Source of the DNA: Cylindrodendrum hubeiense
Taxonomy: Eukaryota; Ascomycota; Sordariomycetes; Hypocreales; Nectriaceae
DNA length: 64,000 bases
Direction: 5' to 3'
Assembly: GCA_014621425.1 (NCBI GenBank)
Contig: JAANBB010000089.1
Span: 1 to 64,000 of the forward strand
Position numbers and translations under genes: made by a program
The notes under the pieces: generated by a model
What the model was told of the DNA's origin: nothing
What the model saw: only the letters and a program-made list of their open reading frames with translations
The model's database searches: none
Part shown: piece by piece, positions 10,400 to 22,749 of the stretch
How positions within the stretch are numbered: position 1 is the stretch's first letter
How the letters are laid out: every line of letters starts with the position of its first letter

Positions 10400-11967
10400 A
10401 GGAGGTGATTTGGAGCCTTTCTTCATATACGTGTCGGAATTACTCATTTCTCCTCTGTGGACCAATGATGTCAATCACTCGATAGCACAGGGGTGAGTTT
10501 GGGTTGCCGATGACGCAGGTTAAGATAGAGAATGGGACGTATTATAGGTTCTGCATATTATCACTTGTGTTGAAACTGGGAAATGAAGAACGACACAAAT
10601 CCTGGATAGAGAGCAGTGGATGAATGAAATGAGAACTGCCAGCCTTGTCGGCCAACCTTGCATTGGGGTAGTTTCGAGACTCAACCCCCACCGCCTCGTG
10701 ATACATATAAATATTTGCCGGCCAATCGTTTGACTATACAGCGCTTGCGTGGTCATAAATGACTTGAAGTGGTGCGCTCGCTATTCCCTCATATTTCGTC
10801 CGCACCCGGTTGGTTGCACTTTTGAAACCAGCGTTAGCTCATTGCCGCAAGCATTTACAAAAGGATGTGGGCACAAGGAGAACATGAACAATATGCGTTC
10901 GTAGACGTTAGTATTGAAACGATATCACTATCCACTAGCAAGCTATTTTAGGAATATGATCATGAGAAAGGAGGGACTGTGGCGTAAATAGATCAATGAT
11001 TTGAGATCGGTTGTAAACCACAACCGCCCTCTGCACGAAATTTGCCACTCACTAATATCATCGAGGACTGAGTCGTCAGAAATCATCTCATATTTTGTTC
11101 TGATCTTTTCCCAAAAGTGTGTAGAATATTCCGGGAATGAGGGAATAGGATGAAGGTTCCTACCAAGTCAATAGGGACACAGCTCGGGTGGTTAACCCTG
11201 TCTATTGAGTAACATGGCTTGTAAGTTATCTTACGACGAGAGCAATTATTGTATTAGGGACTCGGACCTCGGTAACACATCTAGGGCTACGATAAGGAAG
11301 CCGGACTGTGTGGTTAGAGAATCGGAAGGAACGAATGAACGAAGGAGCAAAGGAATGAGCGATCGCTTCGAGCTAGACAGGGTTGGCATCATTCTGCTAA
11401 ATAATTCCTCCGTGAAGGCTGAAATCCCGTTATTGTTATGCTAAGGCTAGACAGGATTTGCATCCTTCGAATCCTTCAATTAAAACTCCACAAATTCTCT
11501 AGCGAATGCAGCGCCAATCTCCAGGCCGAGGTTATAGCCATGACTGGAACTACAGAAGTATCTCGTAACAGCGCGCTCTGGTGCATCACTCGTCAGATTA
11601 TGTGATAGGGACACTAACTCAGAGTTCAATTCGATGATGACTACTCCGTGCAGAGTACAGTCTCCGGGATTCTAATTACGCTTGGCCTTTCCTTCGGGAT
11701 GGTTTAGATGAAACATGATGCTTACAAATTTATTTCCCACCGGGTTGTGCTTGGTATTCCTGCCTAACAGCCAAGGCATCTATCTATTATATACATTGTA
11801 TCCTTGATCCGCTTGCCCTCCTGGCTCCACCCATTCATTACGTTCTCTCAACAAGCGAATCCGACGCTGTAATAATCACATCCTGTACGCAATCTCCGTC
11901 AAGCAATCCTGCGACCCTCAGTCATCCATCTCATCCTGCTTCATATCGCGGAATATGCACCTCCAAC
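10400..11967. other. Intergenic
   Basis: No gene that I can support. Open frames up to 136 codons here overlap or adjoin the phosphorylase relic or lack any motif. No continuation of the relic upstream of about 10385 was found on either strand. Confidence 0.4.
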
Positions 11968-13359
11968 ATGACACATGACATAGATGAGAATCCTGGCGAC
12001 AGGTACAGCCCGCCATCACCCGGCAATTCGGCAAGCAGCAGCCCAGCTGCCCCAACAACAGGCGTCGAAAGGTATGACGAGCATCGGGAGGCTCTAGTCC
12101 AGCAACTCCCATGGCTCCCCAATCCCAGGCCTCGAGCTCTCACTCCACCCGGCTTCCGCGAAGCCGACTCCGATGAAGCCCCGAAAGCTTTGTTTCAAGA
12201 GTTGTCATTGTATTTCAAGCTTCCACCTAGTGTTAGGAGGGACATCCTTCGGCTCGCTTTCGGGGATAGCCGCCTTCACATGGAGCTCTCCTATAGCCAT
12301 CCGGATGCACCCAGGCAGCTGGGAGCTGATAACCATTGTGGTATTGATAACAAGGAATCGAATAGATTTCTTAAGAGGAGAGGGAGGATTGTTGATGAGG
12401 CTCGGCCAAAGGCTTGGCGATGGTGGAGCTCCATTTGTCATCGCCTAGCGCCCAATGCAGCAGGGCCCATGACAAGAGGTGGCCTTCGTGGTCCCTGGGC
12501 TGACTATTGTCGTGATGGCAATGCAGACCATTGCCTTGCATGGAGAGGCAATGACAAGCCCTCTATGTGCTATATTGGAGTAATAGGCTGGCTATTATCT
12601 TGCCGCCAGAAGTAAGCAAACTGTTTAACTTTATCGGATACTAAATGCATGCTAATACGACTTAATAGCTATGCCGAGGGTATTGATGTGCTCTACTCGA
12701 CGAATACTATTATAATGAGAAACGAGCACATGCTTACCAATCTCCCACAACTGGTATTACCACAGCAACTTGAAGTAATAACCTCACTTGAGATTCGTTG
12801 GCCTCTTGAGACATGTCCTATTGAAGATGCACTTGACCCGGCTGAGCTTGATGAAGCTCATCTAGCGATTGGCTTAAAGCTTTTATCATCGCAATTCCCT
12901 GCACTCCGTCATCTATACGTTTCACTTGAGGATTCAGACCAGGCCTGTTTTAATTATCATAAATCTGGAGATTACAATGAACTAATCCAAAAGCAACTTG
13001 ACAAATTTATTCAGTGTATGCCTACGCTAAGAGAGTGTGCTTTTGCACTACCGGAATTATTTTTCAGATTCATTTATGAAGACGCAGCATCCGTCCTTAA
13101 TGATGATGGAGCATCCGGCTATTCTATAGACTCATATCGCCAGGTCTGGCGAAATGTCAATGGCGAAGGAATTCTCATACAGCTGCCATTTGTTAACAGC
13201 TATCCAAATCCTCCATACCACTTGATTCAAGCCGACTCTCAAGTTCCTGGGTATTGGATTCTGGAGGGGACAAATAGACCCGAGACCCCTCCTATCTCCA
13301 GTTACATGCTCGACGGGGATGAATTGACGTATGGTGAATTGTACCGTCTTAGCGCTTAG
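11968..13359 (+). CDS. DUF7730-type protein
   Basis: Two exons, 11968..12611 and 12669..13359, 444 aa, with a 57-nt intron (GTAAGC...TAG). After a disordered Pro/Ser-rich N-terminus of about 80 residues, 'FKLPPSVRRDILRLAFGDSRLHM' matches the 'LPxEIRxxIYxxxLGxxxIH' opening of the large fungal family DUF7730. The splice junction rebuilds the second family hallmark, 'CRQNYAEGIDVLYSTNT' (usual CRQ-xY-xE-x-x-xxLYxxN-x-F). These proteins are F-box-like in layout and have no assigned function. No signal peptide or membrane segment. It is the second protein of F-box-like design in this part of the window, but nothing shows the two work together. Confidence 0.85.
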
Positions 13360-13567
13360 GTGGTGGGATGGCGGCATCATGGCCTAGTTTAGGGAATAAC
13401 CACTGTTTAGTATTATGCGATTGAATTTATACACCTAAATCTGGAGCCTTTGACCAAATAAGTCTTCTATCAAGTCTCTCATGCCGCCCTTGGGCTGCCC
13501 CCTTTAACTGTGACGATAGCGCCCCCAGAGTAATAGCAAATTAATCAAGCCCTAAATTCTTGACATG

Positions 13568-14981
13568 TTATTTGAAGTCGGCTGCTATTCCACCCTTGCG
13601 GACGAAGTCGTATTGGTTGACATATCTAAGTAGCAAATATTGTTAATGGCCATGTGGTAAGAAGGGAAAGAAGCAGATCTTACGACATGAAGGCAAAAAG
13701 GTTCAAGTTGTCAGCATTCCTAAGAGCCTTGGCTGGTCCAAAATTGGCTGCATTGGCTTTATTGGTCTTCGACTTCTGCATTGCCAAGTTGAAAACATAG
13801 TGTTTCCGATCTGAAGAAAGTGGCATATCAGTAACCTCATTCTCTCTATTGTTAAGTGGATGGGGCATAAACATAGATGGATACCCATATATGGCGATAA
13901 GAAAGCTTAGACTTACATGTTTTCACAATCTTGCCGTTTCTGGTTTGTAGAACTCCTTGGGAATTTACAGCCTGAATGTCATCAACGACTAGTCAAGGTT
14001 AGCGAATTATGGCGACACAGGATGATATTGTTAGACTCACTCGGCGAATCAAGAATATAGCTGCCATCGGGGTTCGTGTTCAGACCCCCGAACCAATGTG
14101 TCATCTCGTGCAGGAGGATGGACGACAGATGCATCATAAGGGTATCGATATCGTCACCTGCATTGACCCCGCCGTTTTTGAGGGCTGTTGGAGTTGGGAG
14201 ATTCCTGACCGCATCTGTAAACATGCTGGGGCAGAAATGAACCAAGTCCCAGCCCCAATAGACGGCGGCCTTCAAACCTGAATCCATACAGAGAACTGGT
14301 GTTTCCTTTTCTTGGTCTTTGAAGAAGAAGCGTTCGTCGTTGTACCATGCTCCTTCAGAGCCGCCCAAGAAGTACTTTGTGAATTTGTTACTCATTAGGA
14401 TCGACTTCCCCGGGATCTTATCCTGCGGCCCTAGCCACTGAAAGGCGACATTTTCATCTTCGCCACAGATGATTTTGGGCTTCGCATCAACACGACTCGA
14501 CAAATGTGAGTAGCCATTCGCGGGATCATTCTGGGCGGCCTGAAGCGTATCCACGATCTTGTTGTAGACAGCTGCGAGTAATAATTGTAAGTCTTTTGCC
14601 GTGGAACCAGTGTGGGATTCCCTGGACGAACTTACCCAAGGCAGCTTTGTAATACTTTCCGTTCAAGTTGTCGGTGATGGTTTCTTCCCTTTTTTTGTCT
14701 GGGAAGAACCCAAGTGTAGCTCCCATGGCAAACGCAATTTTGTTCCATTTCTTGTTTTCATCTGGATACTTTTCCGCATCAGGTCGCTTGAGAAGGGCGA
14801 AGTTGAGGTTGTCACGAGCTGCGGTTGCCATCAACAACACCTCGTTAAAGGAGTCCTGCAAATATGTGTTGTATTGGGTGCAGCTGGAGTCAACATCCCA
14901 AATGCCCAAATTAGCCGTGGCCGCGGCGCTGAAGCCGGGCATCAGTCCGGCCAGCAGCCAGACGTGACGAACTCGAACCAT
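13568..14981 (-). CDS. Secreted zincin-type metalloprotease-like protein
   Basis: Five exons, complement(13568..13625, 13684..13810, 13917..13988, 14041..14571, 14636..14981), 377 aa; all four introns are GT-AG, 50-106 nt, and phases agree throughout. An N-terminal signal peptide is visible (Arg-containing start, then a hydrophobic stretch ending 'GFSAAATA'). The zinc-binding motif HEMTH lies at 270-274 and is followed by WFGG, so the zincin HExxH is intact; a third ligand is not obvious, though a downstream 'NADNLNLFAF' resembles the 'xADNYxxFAL' tail seen in M35-like fungal metalloproteases. Role: likely extracellular protein degradation. Subfamily remains uncertain. The five-exon structure differs from the single-exon ORFs nearby. 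Confidence 0.82.
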
Positions 14982-15795
14982 TGTGTGGGCAGAAAAAAAG
15001 AATGTTGTGGGAAACGAAAATGAAAGTCGAGGTCAGGTGAGATCCTGCCGGCAAACAGATGAGTCGCGAAAAGAATGAATGGATGTTTATGTCTCGTACA
15101 GTCGGGAGAGGGAGGGAATCGGCAAAGCGCTGGCATATGACTGCCTAAGAGTGCTGTGGATAGGCGCAGGGCCAAGCCTGGCATCGGATATCCCCCTGCA
15201 ATCTCAGTTGCCGTGCTTAGCGGCGTCGTGCAGCCGCCCTACGAGGATTACGGGGTGTTATGGACCGCAGAGCCATGCCATAAATGTGGAGTTATTGTGG
15301 GCGAAGGATGAGCTAAGATTGAGACGCCCGTGACATTCTGCCGGATTGAGCGGGAAGCCGATTCTTTCAAGGAACCTCGGCCGTATATGTCGGCTAAACC
15401 CTTGTTTCCTTGGGGGCGAAGGATGGGCTAAAATTGAGATGTCATTCCATATTCCATCACAGCCATGTAGGATATTACGCGGCTGTTTGCGGGAGGATCG
15501 CATACTACGTAGTATGTGGGGTTCTTGGGACTGAAGGATTGGCTAAAATTAATACGTCCGTCCCTGCCTGTGCTTGATGTCGAATCGGGCATTGCCTGCT
15601 ATCCTGGACGTTTCAGCCTTTTCCTTAATCAACGCGCTCAAGTTCTCGCTCCTATTATGTGCGTGTACCTCTTCATAAGCCTCTTGAATCATTTTCTTTT
15701 GCCCACTCTACGCTCGTTCCTTGTATCGTATTGTTTCGTCTGTCTGTCTTTTTCATCCTTTTCTCTCATCACTCTTTGCCCCTCGGTCTGTCGAT
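14982..15795. other. Shared upstream region of two divergent secreted-protein genes
   Basis: This 0.8-kb region separates the divergent starts of the metalloprotease and the Ser/Thr-rich protein. It holds three spaced copies of a 25-bp element (separate entry) and otherwise no gene. Small open frames here have no supporting features. Confidence 0.6.
15301..15555 (+). promoter_or_regulatory. Three spaced copies of a 25-bp upstream element
   Basis: Three related words of the type 'GAAGGATgrGCTAAaATTgA' begin near 15303, 15418 and 15532, so spacing is about 115 and 114 bp. The surrounding sequence is not obviously repeated to the same degree, except that 'cttg(g)gg' precedes the last two. The set lies 240-490 bp upstream of the Ser/Thr-rich protein ATG. 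Regular spacing and conservation suggest either binding sites for one factor or remnants of a ~115-bp tandem duplication. Confidence 0.55.
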
Positions 15796-18548
15796 ATGCC
15801 AGCGCTGTCTAAATTCAGCGTCTTGGCGCTGTGCCTTGTAGCACCGCTCTCTAGAGCAGCTGAGGGCCAGCCCAAGGAAGGCTTCTTTGCCAAAAGAGTT
15901 CCGCAAGTAATCGATGACTTGCCTGGGACTACACCTGGAACGACACCTGGGACTACACCTGGTTACACCCCCACCTCCACGATACAAACATCCTCTGACC
16001 TGACCTTGGGCACGTCGACTTTGTACCCGGAAATGGCTTCAGAATCTACTACTGGTACACCAGGACAGACACTGGAGGGCACTGACACCGACACGGTGGT
16101 GCCTGAAACCACAACCGAGACCACTCCTGGATTCTCAGTTTCCGTTCCCGTGGAGACACCCTCGTCAGGCACGTCAACCGAGGTTCTATGGACTGAGACT
16201 ACGACCACCATTGGTGCACCCGTAGAGACTCCAGGGTATACCAGCACTGACATAGAGGTGCCTGGAACTTCAAGCGAGACCACCACAACCATTTCAGTTC
16301 CCCTGCCCGTGGAAACACCCTCATCAGGCACTTCAACCGAGGCTTTATGGACTGAGACTACGACCACCATTGGTGCACCAGTAGAGACTCCGGGGTACAC
16401 CAGCACTGGCACCACTGAGACTACGACCACCATTGGCACACCAGTAGAGACTCCAGGATACACTAGCACTGACACCACTGATGCGGGGGTACCTGAATCT
16501 TCAACCGAGACCACTGAAAGCTACTCAACCCCCGTCGTTGCAGTGACTCCAGGAACTTCCTCAGACACCTCAGCGGAGACCTCGGAGACGACAGAGAATT
16601 CGGGACCCTCTACTGAAACCGAGTCTCAGACCTCGACTACAGAGAACCCTGGGCAAACCTCAGCAGTCGCATCAACCACAGAGAACACTGGCACCACAAG
16701 CACTGCAGCAGGTGGTCAGCTTGTTACGGGTACTGATGGTGCCGTCGTCACCTATGTCCCTGAGCAGAACGAAGACTACACTTCCCTTACCGGTACCACG
16801 ACCAGCACAGATAGCAATAACAATGTTATTATTATTTGGCCCTTCGGCTGGTTCTGGAGTTTGTCTGGCGGCGGCGATGGTGGCGGTGGAGGAGGAGGAG
16901 GAGGCGGAGGCGGCGGATACACCCCTCCCGCTCCTACTACGAACCCCGACCCTGAAAACGATGATGACGATGACGACGATAACTCAACCGCGTCTACAGC
17001 GGAGGAGTCTACCGCCGAGTCGACTACAGAGTCTACCACTGAGGCATGCACTGCCACGCAAGTTCCTGACTGCACATTGACTGTCTCGTATATTACCGAG
17101 GCAGGAACGGAAATCATGTAAGCATATCCGGAGGCCATAAAAGAGGGAAGTACTAACTCAGCTATTAGGACTGAATTCGGAGACTGTCCTACAATTGTCA
17201 GCTGTGCTACAGGAACACAGGCTACTGCTACCACGACTATTTTCCCTGACTTCATCTGGGTCGGAGGCGTGGTTGAGGATGATGGTGATGAGCTGATCCC
17301 TGACGCCGAAAGCGTCGACGCGGATGTACTGGCGGCTTTGGATGCGGAGCTTGATGAACTCGAGGGTGACGCTACTACGACGCCGGGTGCTACCCCCAGC
17401 ACATGGACGACTTCTACTAGAACCCCGGGAGAGTCGACTTCTACTGGAGAGTTGTATACTACTACCGGGACACCAGAGCAATCGACGACTACCCCTGGAG
17501 TGCTCGAGCAATCGACGACAACTACTGGGACGCCAGAGCAGTCCACGACTACCCCTGGAACACTAGAGCAGTCGACAACCACCACCGGGACACCGGAGCA
17601 GTCGACGACAACTATCGAGACTGAGGTGTCGACCCCTACCGCGACACCAAGCACACTTGTCACGTCGACCCGACGCACATCAGACGATTCCTCCAACACC
17701 ATCACACCTGGGTCTACACCATCATCTGGAACTACGCTTACCACTAGCGACGAGGCGACTTCAACCGAGCCAACCCGCACGTACTACCCCTGCCTAGTTT
17801 ATGGAGGACCTAGTGTACCGTCAGCCTACTGCCAGTGTGTCACCACCGTCGACGGTCAGCAATATGTTGCTACGACCACCTTGATCGACGGCGCATGTGC
17901 CTCCTACACCGAGTATCCGGCTACTATCAACCCGATAACCGATGCCCCTGCTGCCACCGACCCGGTCATCAACGAGCCCTTTACCGAAACTACTGATGGA
18001 ACCGTCTTGGTTTGGCAATCGTACACGCTCGCATACGGCGTTGTATATACCGGCATCAAAGTCACTCAAACAATTGGTCTCGGCGATCCCTCGACTGTCT
18101 CTACACCCGTGCCGACAGAAACTGCGGTGGATAATGACGGCTCGGGACAGTGTGGCACCAGCGATAGCCTTTCCAAGTCGGGCCTCGGCGACGCCTGTGA
18201 CAGAGCCATTGATGAATTTGACGACGATGCCATCTACACTGCCTATGCTACTCGGTACAGCCGGTCAAAGAAGGGTATCCTTATGGCCGCCTCCTTCGGT
18301 CAAGCTGCTTGCATTGCAAAGTTCAGCTGCGATGACTATGGTATTGGTATGAGCGGAGCGCTTATCAAGGCAGCGTAAGTTACATAATTCCACCCCCACT
18401 TCTTCTAACTGGACCTATTCTGACATTGGATTCTAGCCGTGAGACTGCCAAGACCAATGATGATATCTGGATGTGTGGACATATCTATCTTTCAAATACA
18501 TGCAAGATTGTAATGGACTACTGCACGAATTGTAAGAATGAAGGATAG
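15796..18548 (+). CDS. Secreted Ser/Thr-rich protein with Cys-rich C-terminal domain
   Basis: Three exons, 15796..17117, 17169..18374 and 18437..18548, 879 aa; introns of 51 and 62 nt. The ATG at 15796 gives a clean signal peptide ('KFSVLALCLVAPLSRAAEG'); the longer frame upstream begins with TTG. Residues about 35-330 are Thr/Ser/Pro-rich repeats built on 'ETTTTIGAPVETPGYTST', expected to be heavily O-glycosylated. A hydrophobic patch, a run of about 13 glycines and a poly-Asp stretch follow, then a second repeat zone ('TTTGTPEQSTTTPG...', about 10-residue units), and a C-terminal domain with conserved-looking cysteines ('KFSCDDYGIGMSGALIKAA', 'MCGHIYLSNTCKI', 'YCTNC'). That C-terminal pattern occurs at the end of many fungal secreted proteins, including chitinase-linked ones. 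Cell-wall or matrix role is inferred; no catalytic domain is present. Confidence 0.8.
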
Positions 18549-19375
18549 ACTTGACAAAGGAATGTAGTTCAAGTCGAGCCTAGTTTATCCCTTCAAGTCT
18601 AGTGCGACTTAATTAAGAGATAGATGAACAAGGGAAGATCTATAGAATATAATACAAATGCTCCCTTCTGTCATTTAATCCGAGCTTGCTGTCTTAATCA
18701 ATTCGTGACCTGATATGTGGTACAAGAGTATTCCTGACTGAGCTTGTGATGGATGCCTGCGGTGAGCTAGCACGCCTGTTGCGCGACCACGGGTGCGGAG
18801 GGCATCTGGTACCACTTGGAGCAACGGCATCCCTCTGAGCTGACTATAACACATGTCGGAAATAGTACCGCAATTCATGTCAAACCAGCTGAAATCTCCC
18901 GAATCTGCATACCAGAGGTCTCTAACGCTATCATTCATGGAAAAAGGGGCGTTAATTGCAATATAAAGATAAAAATACACACTTGGAGAAATTGGATACT
19001 TATGGCGTCGTTAGTTCCACCCGAGTCGCGTCTGGATGCATTGGCTGACGTATTTGGCACATCCTCGGATCTCGTACTGCCGGAAGTCGCACCCTCCGAG
19101 TCGCGAATCCCCGGATGTCGCCCAACGTGTGGGCCCGGATTCAGCATTGCAACATCGTCGCTGGGGCATTAGATCTTGGCTAGCCAGCATTTACTGACGA
19201 GGCGTCGATTAGGAGGCCTGACCCCCGGGATTCCTCAACCGACCCTGACGATCGCGACATCGACACTCTTCGGCCCATGGTGTGACTTATAACAAGCTGA
19301 AGTATCCTTGATCCTGTCATCATGCACTCGCCACGCTCTCACAGCGCAGTTCTGTAACTTTCCACTCCATCTGCA
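18549..19375. other. Intergenic
   Basis: No gene seen. Probable terminator of the Ser/Thr-rich gene and promoter of the sugar transporter. Confidence 0.5.
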
Positions 19376-21118
19376 ATGGGTGTCTTCTCAAAATTTCGCC
19401 TCTTTAACCGGAGGCTTGCCCTCGCATGCGCATTGATCGCCGTCTCAACCTTCAATTATGGATTTGACAATCAGGCGTTCGCGAGTACTCAGGCCATGGA
19501 TGCTTTTGACAAGCAGTTTGGTGTGTGGGACGAAGCGACAGGAGCATATATACTTGAACCGTCCTGGCTCTCTCTCTTTAATAGTCTGAACTACATCGGG
19601 TTCGCCGTCGGTATGTCGAAGTTTGCGCTCGTACGACTTACATCTAACAATGGCAGGGGTCTCCTTGGGCAGCTTTATTTCTTCACGATGGGGCCGAAAA
19701 TGGTGTATGTTTAGCATGAGCTGTTATGCTATCGTAACGGCAACCATCGCGGTGACATCATCTAGCCGGGAACAAATAATGGCGGCGCGAATCCTCAACT
19801 ACATCTATATTGGAATGGAGCTGTCCGTTGTGCCGACATTTCAGTCGGAGATTGGTATTCTCCCCGAGAAGAATCGAGCAGAAGAGTTGCTAATAATGTC
19901 AAACAGTTCCAGCCGATGCACGAGGATTGATGGTTGGCTCTTACCAGCTCAGCCTCGCAATTGGCGGTCTTGTCATCAACTCTGTTTGCTACGGCACGAG
20001 CGACATCCAAGATAACAGGGCATGGCGCATTCCCCTTGGCCTCTTCTACATTGTGCCATCTATCGTCTTGAGCCTCATTTGGTTTATACCTGAGTCCCCT
20101 CGCTGGCTACTTCGCAAGAATCGTGTTGAAGACGCATGGCTCAATTTTCGCAAGCTGCGCGACGGTGCGTTTTCGGAGGAGCAGATGGAGGCCGAGTTCA
20201 AGGAGCTCCGCACCTCGCTGGAGCAAGAAGTTGAACAGGGTAAGTTTGCTGAGTTGTTCAGAGGCATCAACCTGAAGCGGACTTTGATTGCCGTGGGTGT
20301 GAACTTCTTTCAGCAGGCCGGCGGTCAGGCGTTTATATCCCAGTACGGTGCGGTTTATGTCAAGTCGCTGGGCACTATTAATCCATTCGGCTTCAATTTG
20401 ATCACGGCCAGCATCAACATCGTCACGATGGTCACAATTCTTCTCTGGGCAGACTTAATTGGCAGACGGTATGTGTTTCCGAATGATCTCCTTGGCTTTA
20501 CTAACCGAGACAAGAATTTTAATGATGCTTTCTTCCGGCGTCATGGTTTGCGCCATGATGATCATGGGAGGAATGGGGATTCAATCCCCTGTGTCCGCAA
20601 CCAGAAAGAATGGAATTATTGCCATGATGGCTATGTTCCCCTTTGGCTTTGCAATGGGTTGGGCACCCCTCACCTACGTCGTCGCAACGGAAATATCGGC
20701 CCTCCGACTCCGCGATCTGACCTCGCGTGTTGGCTTTACGGTCAACGTGATTATGAAGTAAGGCCCATCTAGTTTGTGTAGAAATGTGCTAATATTTTTC
20801 TCCAGCTTCGCTGTCAACTTCTCAATTCCGTACCTCGTTTACGATAAATATGCGGGCCTGGGTAGCCAAGTTGGGTTCATCTTCGGCTCGTTTATGGTGG
20901 TGGCGGGAATATTTGTGTACTACTGTGTGCCTGAGTGCAAAGGGAAAACGCTCGAGCAAGTTGACTTCTTGTTTAATAATGGAGTACCGCTACGGGACTT
21001 TGGAAAGTCCGATGCAGCTGCCATGATGCGTGCTGCAGCTGCGGACGGGTTAAGGAAGGGTGACGATGTCGATGTCGAGTTGGGTTCCACGGGAAATAAG
21101 GAGGCAGATTCGACCTGA
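19376..21118 (+). CDS. MFS sugar transporter
   Basis: Five exons, 19376..19610, 19657..19854, 19907..20468, 20515..20757 and 20806..21118, 516 aa; introns of 46-52 nt, all in phase. It is a sugar-porter-family permease of the plasma membrane with the expected 12 membrane segments. Visible hallmarks: 'SSRWGRKW' (loop 2-3, G-R-[KR] motif), 'PESPRWLL' at the end of segment 6, 'NFFQQAGGQAF' in segment 7, 'DLIGRR' (second half of the loop motif) and 'PECKGKTLEQVD' after segment 12. Exon joins rebuild each of these motifs, for example QSEI-VPADARG. The N-terminus 'FNYGFDNQAF' resembles the hexose/alpha-glucoside group; the actual sugar is not determined. Confidence 0.92.
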
Positions 21119-21716
21119 AGATAGAATGGGGGCTATATTCTTGCTGAGCTACTCGACGGTCAATCTTCTTCGCACCAATGTTAGTTCGTATTACTCCGTA
21201 AACTGCCAACGGGGCCAAGTTATTAGTTGCTTGTTACCGTTTGCGGAATTAGAGACAGTTAATCTCGAAGCTTGATGACGATGTTACGGGCGCTGCCGAA
21301 CATAACCCTGTAAACACGTGGTTCATCCAGCAATGAAATGCCACGCCCAATCACATTATAAATGGAGCCGCAGGTCACCTGTTTTGTTGTGAGAAATTTC
21401 GTCCCATGTTTGGGATGATTGGCAGGTGTGTGGCGGCGAACTAGTGTCGGTGAAGAATGACGTCACAGCCTCTGCCCAAAACCAGGTTATAGCCTTGAAA
21501 TCTGGGAATGGTCGAGTCCTTGATCAGGGCCATGCACTGTCAAGGGTGCCAGAACAATGACGGCTTGCTGCAGGAGTGTTTTTCCATGTTTCAATCCTGT
21601 ACTAATCTGACACTTTCTGCAGCTTAAATGTTGCTGTCCCCATTTCGTATAGAGTACCTTTTTGGGTTCAAATCACACGTCACCATTTCTTGCGCAGGCC
21701 GCATCTCACAGTAATC
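21119..21716. other. Intergenic
   Basis: No gene seen. A stretch near 21420-21640 may serve as promoter of the GH128 gene. Confidence 0.5.
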
Positions 21717-22691
21717 ATGACGAATCACAGAAACATTGGCGCATATTGCTGCTTTTTCAGTCTTTTGCTTTCATTTGTTTACGGTATTTCTGACTCACCG
21801 TCAAAACGCGGGCTTGCCTCTAATGGCGACGACCACGATTCCGACACCCAACTACTAGTGTCCGAAAATTCAACGATTTCGTGGTACTACACCTGGTCCT
21901 TGTGGCCTTCAGAATTGATAAACGGCTCCATTCCTTTTGTGCCGTTAATTCACGGTCTGGATGATGCATCGGACTCGGATCTCGTTTCTCGCCTCGATGA
22001 TCTGCCAGCCTCCTCCACTCGTCTGCTCACTTTCAACGAGCCCGACGGCGAGACGGATACTGGCGGAAGCTCTATCTCGGCGAAGGATGCTGCCAAATCC
22101 TACATGTCACACATCGCTCCCTTGAGAGATACTACGAGTTCTCGATCACGAACGTGGAACATCAGTTATCCCTCCGTCACTGGTTCGACCAGAGGTATTG
22201 ATTGGCTTCGCAGCTTTAACGAGACTTGCTTTGACATATCCGATGACGGCTGTCCTATGGACTTTGTAGCTGTGCATTGGTATGGCGATTATCCAGGCCT
22301 GGAATCCTGGCTCGAGACACTTCAGGAATTTTACAACGAAACAAACCCAGACGCTTCTTACTGGATCACCGAGATGGCATTGCCTCAGCAGGATGAGGAG
22401 GCTACTTTTTCTATGATGAACAATAGTCTGAACTACTTGGACAGTCTCGATTACGTTGAGGGATATGCATGGTTTGGAGCATTCCGTGCCGACGAAGCAA
22501 ACGACTGGACTGGCGATAGTGTGTCGCTATTGGATGATGATGGAGAATTAACTAAAATCGGTGCCCTATATCTGGGCGGAGAAGAGAGAGGGTTCGAAGA
22601 GGGCTCGTCGTCGTCTGGGGGTCTTCACTACTCCCCATCATGTACACTCATACTGAGTCTCTTGGTTTTCACGGTCGGCCTGATTTTATAA
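21717..22691 (+). CDS. GPI-anchored GH128 (Asl1-like) beta-1,3-glucanase
   Basis: Single exon, 324 aa; ATG at 21717 (the longer frame starts at TTG). Signal peptide 'YCCFFSLLLSFVYG' and a C-terminal hydrophobic tail ending in '...LILSLLVFTVGLIL' after a Ser/Gly linker fit a GPI-anchored wall enzyme. The GH128 (alpha/beta)8 hallmarks are present: 'WYYTW' on the first strand, 'LLTFNEPD' with the acid/base Glu108, 'VAVHWYGDY' and 'YWITEMALP' with the nucleophile Glu219, then 'GYAWFGAF'. Length and order match fungal glycosyl hydrolase 128 proteins acting on cell-wall beta-1,3-glucan. Several N-glycosylation sequons (NxS/T) are present. It ends 58 bp before the convergent stop of the zinc-cluster regulator. 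Confidence 0.9.
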   Translation: MTNHRNIGAYCCFFSLLLSFVYGISDSPSKRGLASNGDDHDSDTQLLVSENSTISWYYTWSLWPSELINGSIPFVPLIHGLDDASDSDLVSRLDDLPASSTRLLTFNEPDGETDTGGSSISAKDAAKSYMSHIAPLRDTTSSRSRTWNISYPSVTGSTRGIDWLRSFNETCFDISDDGCPMDFVAVHWYGDYPGLESWLETLQEFYNETNPDASYWITEMALPQQDEEATFSMMNNSLNYLDSLDYVEGYAWFGAFRADEANDWTGDSVSLLDDDGELTKIGALYLGGEERGFEEGSSSSGGLHYSPSCTLILSLLVFTVGLIL

Positions 22692-22749
22692 AGGGGAATA
22701 TTTAGACAGGAGTACGTGCGTTATTTCCTTATTACATACAGCAGGTCTG

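Noticed and set aside
16776..17780. 334-codon minus-strand Val/Ser-rich frame
   Set aside because: It is the mirror of the Thr/Ser repeat array of the secreted protein; repeats with period a multiple of three keep all frames open.
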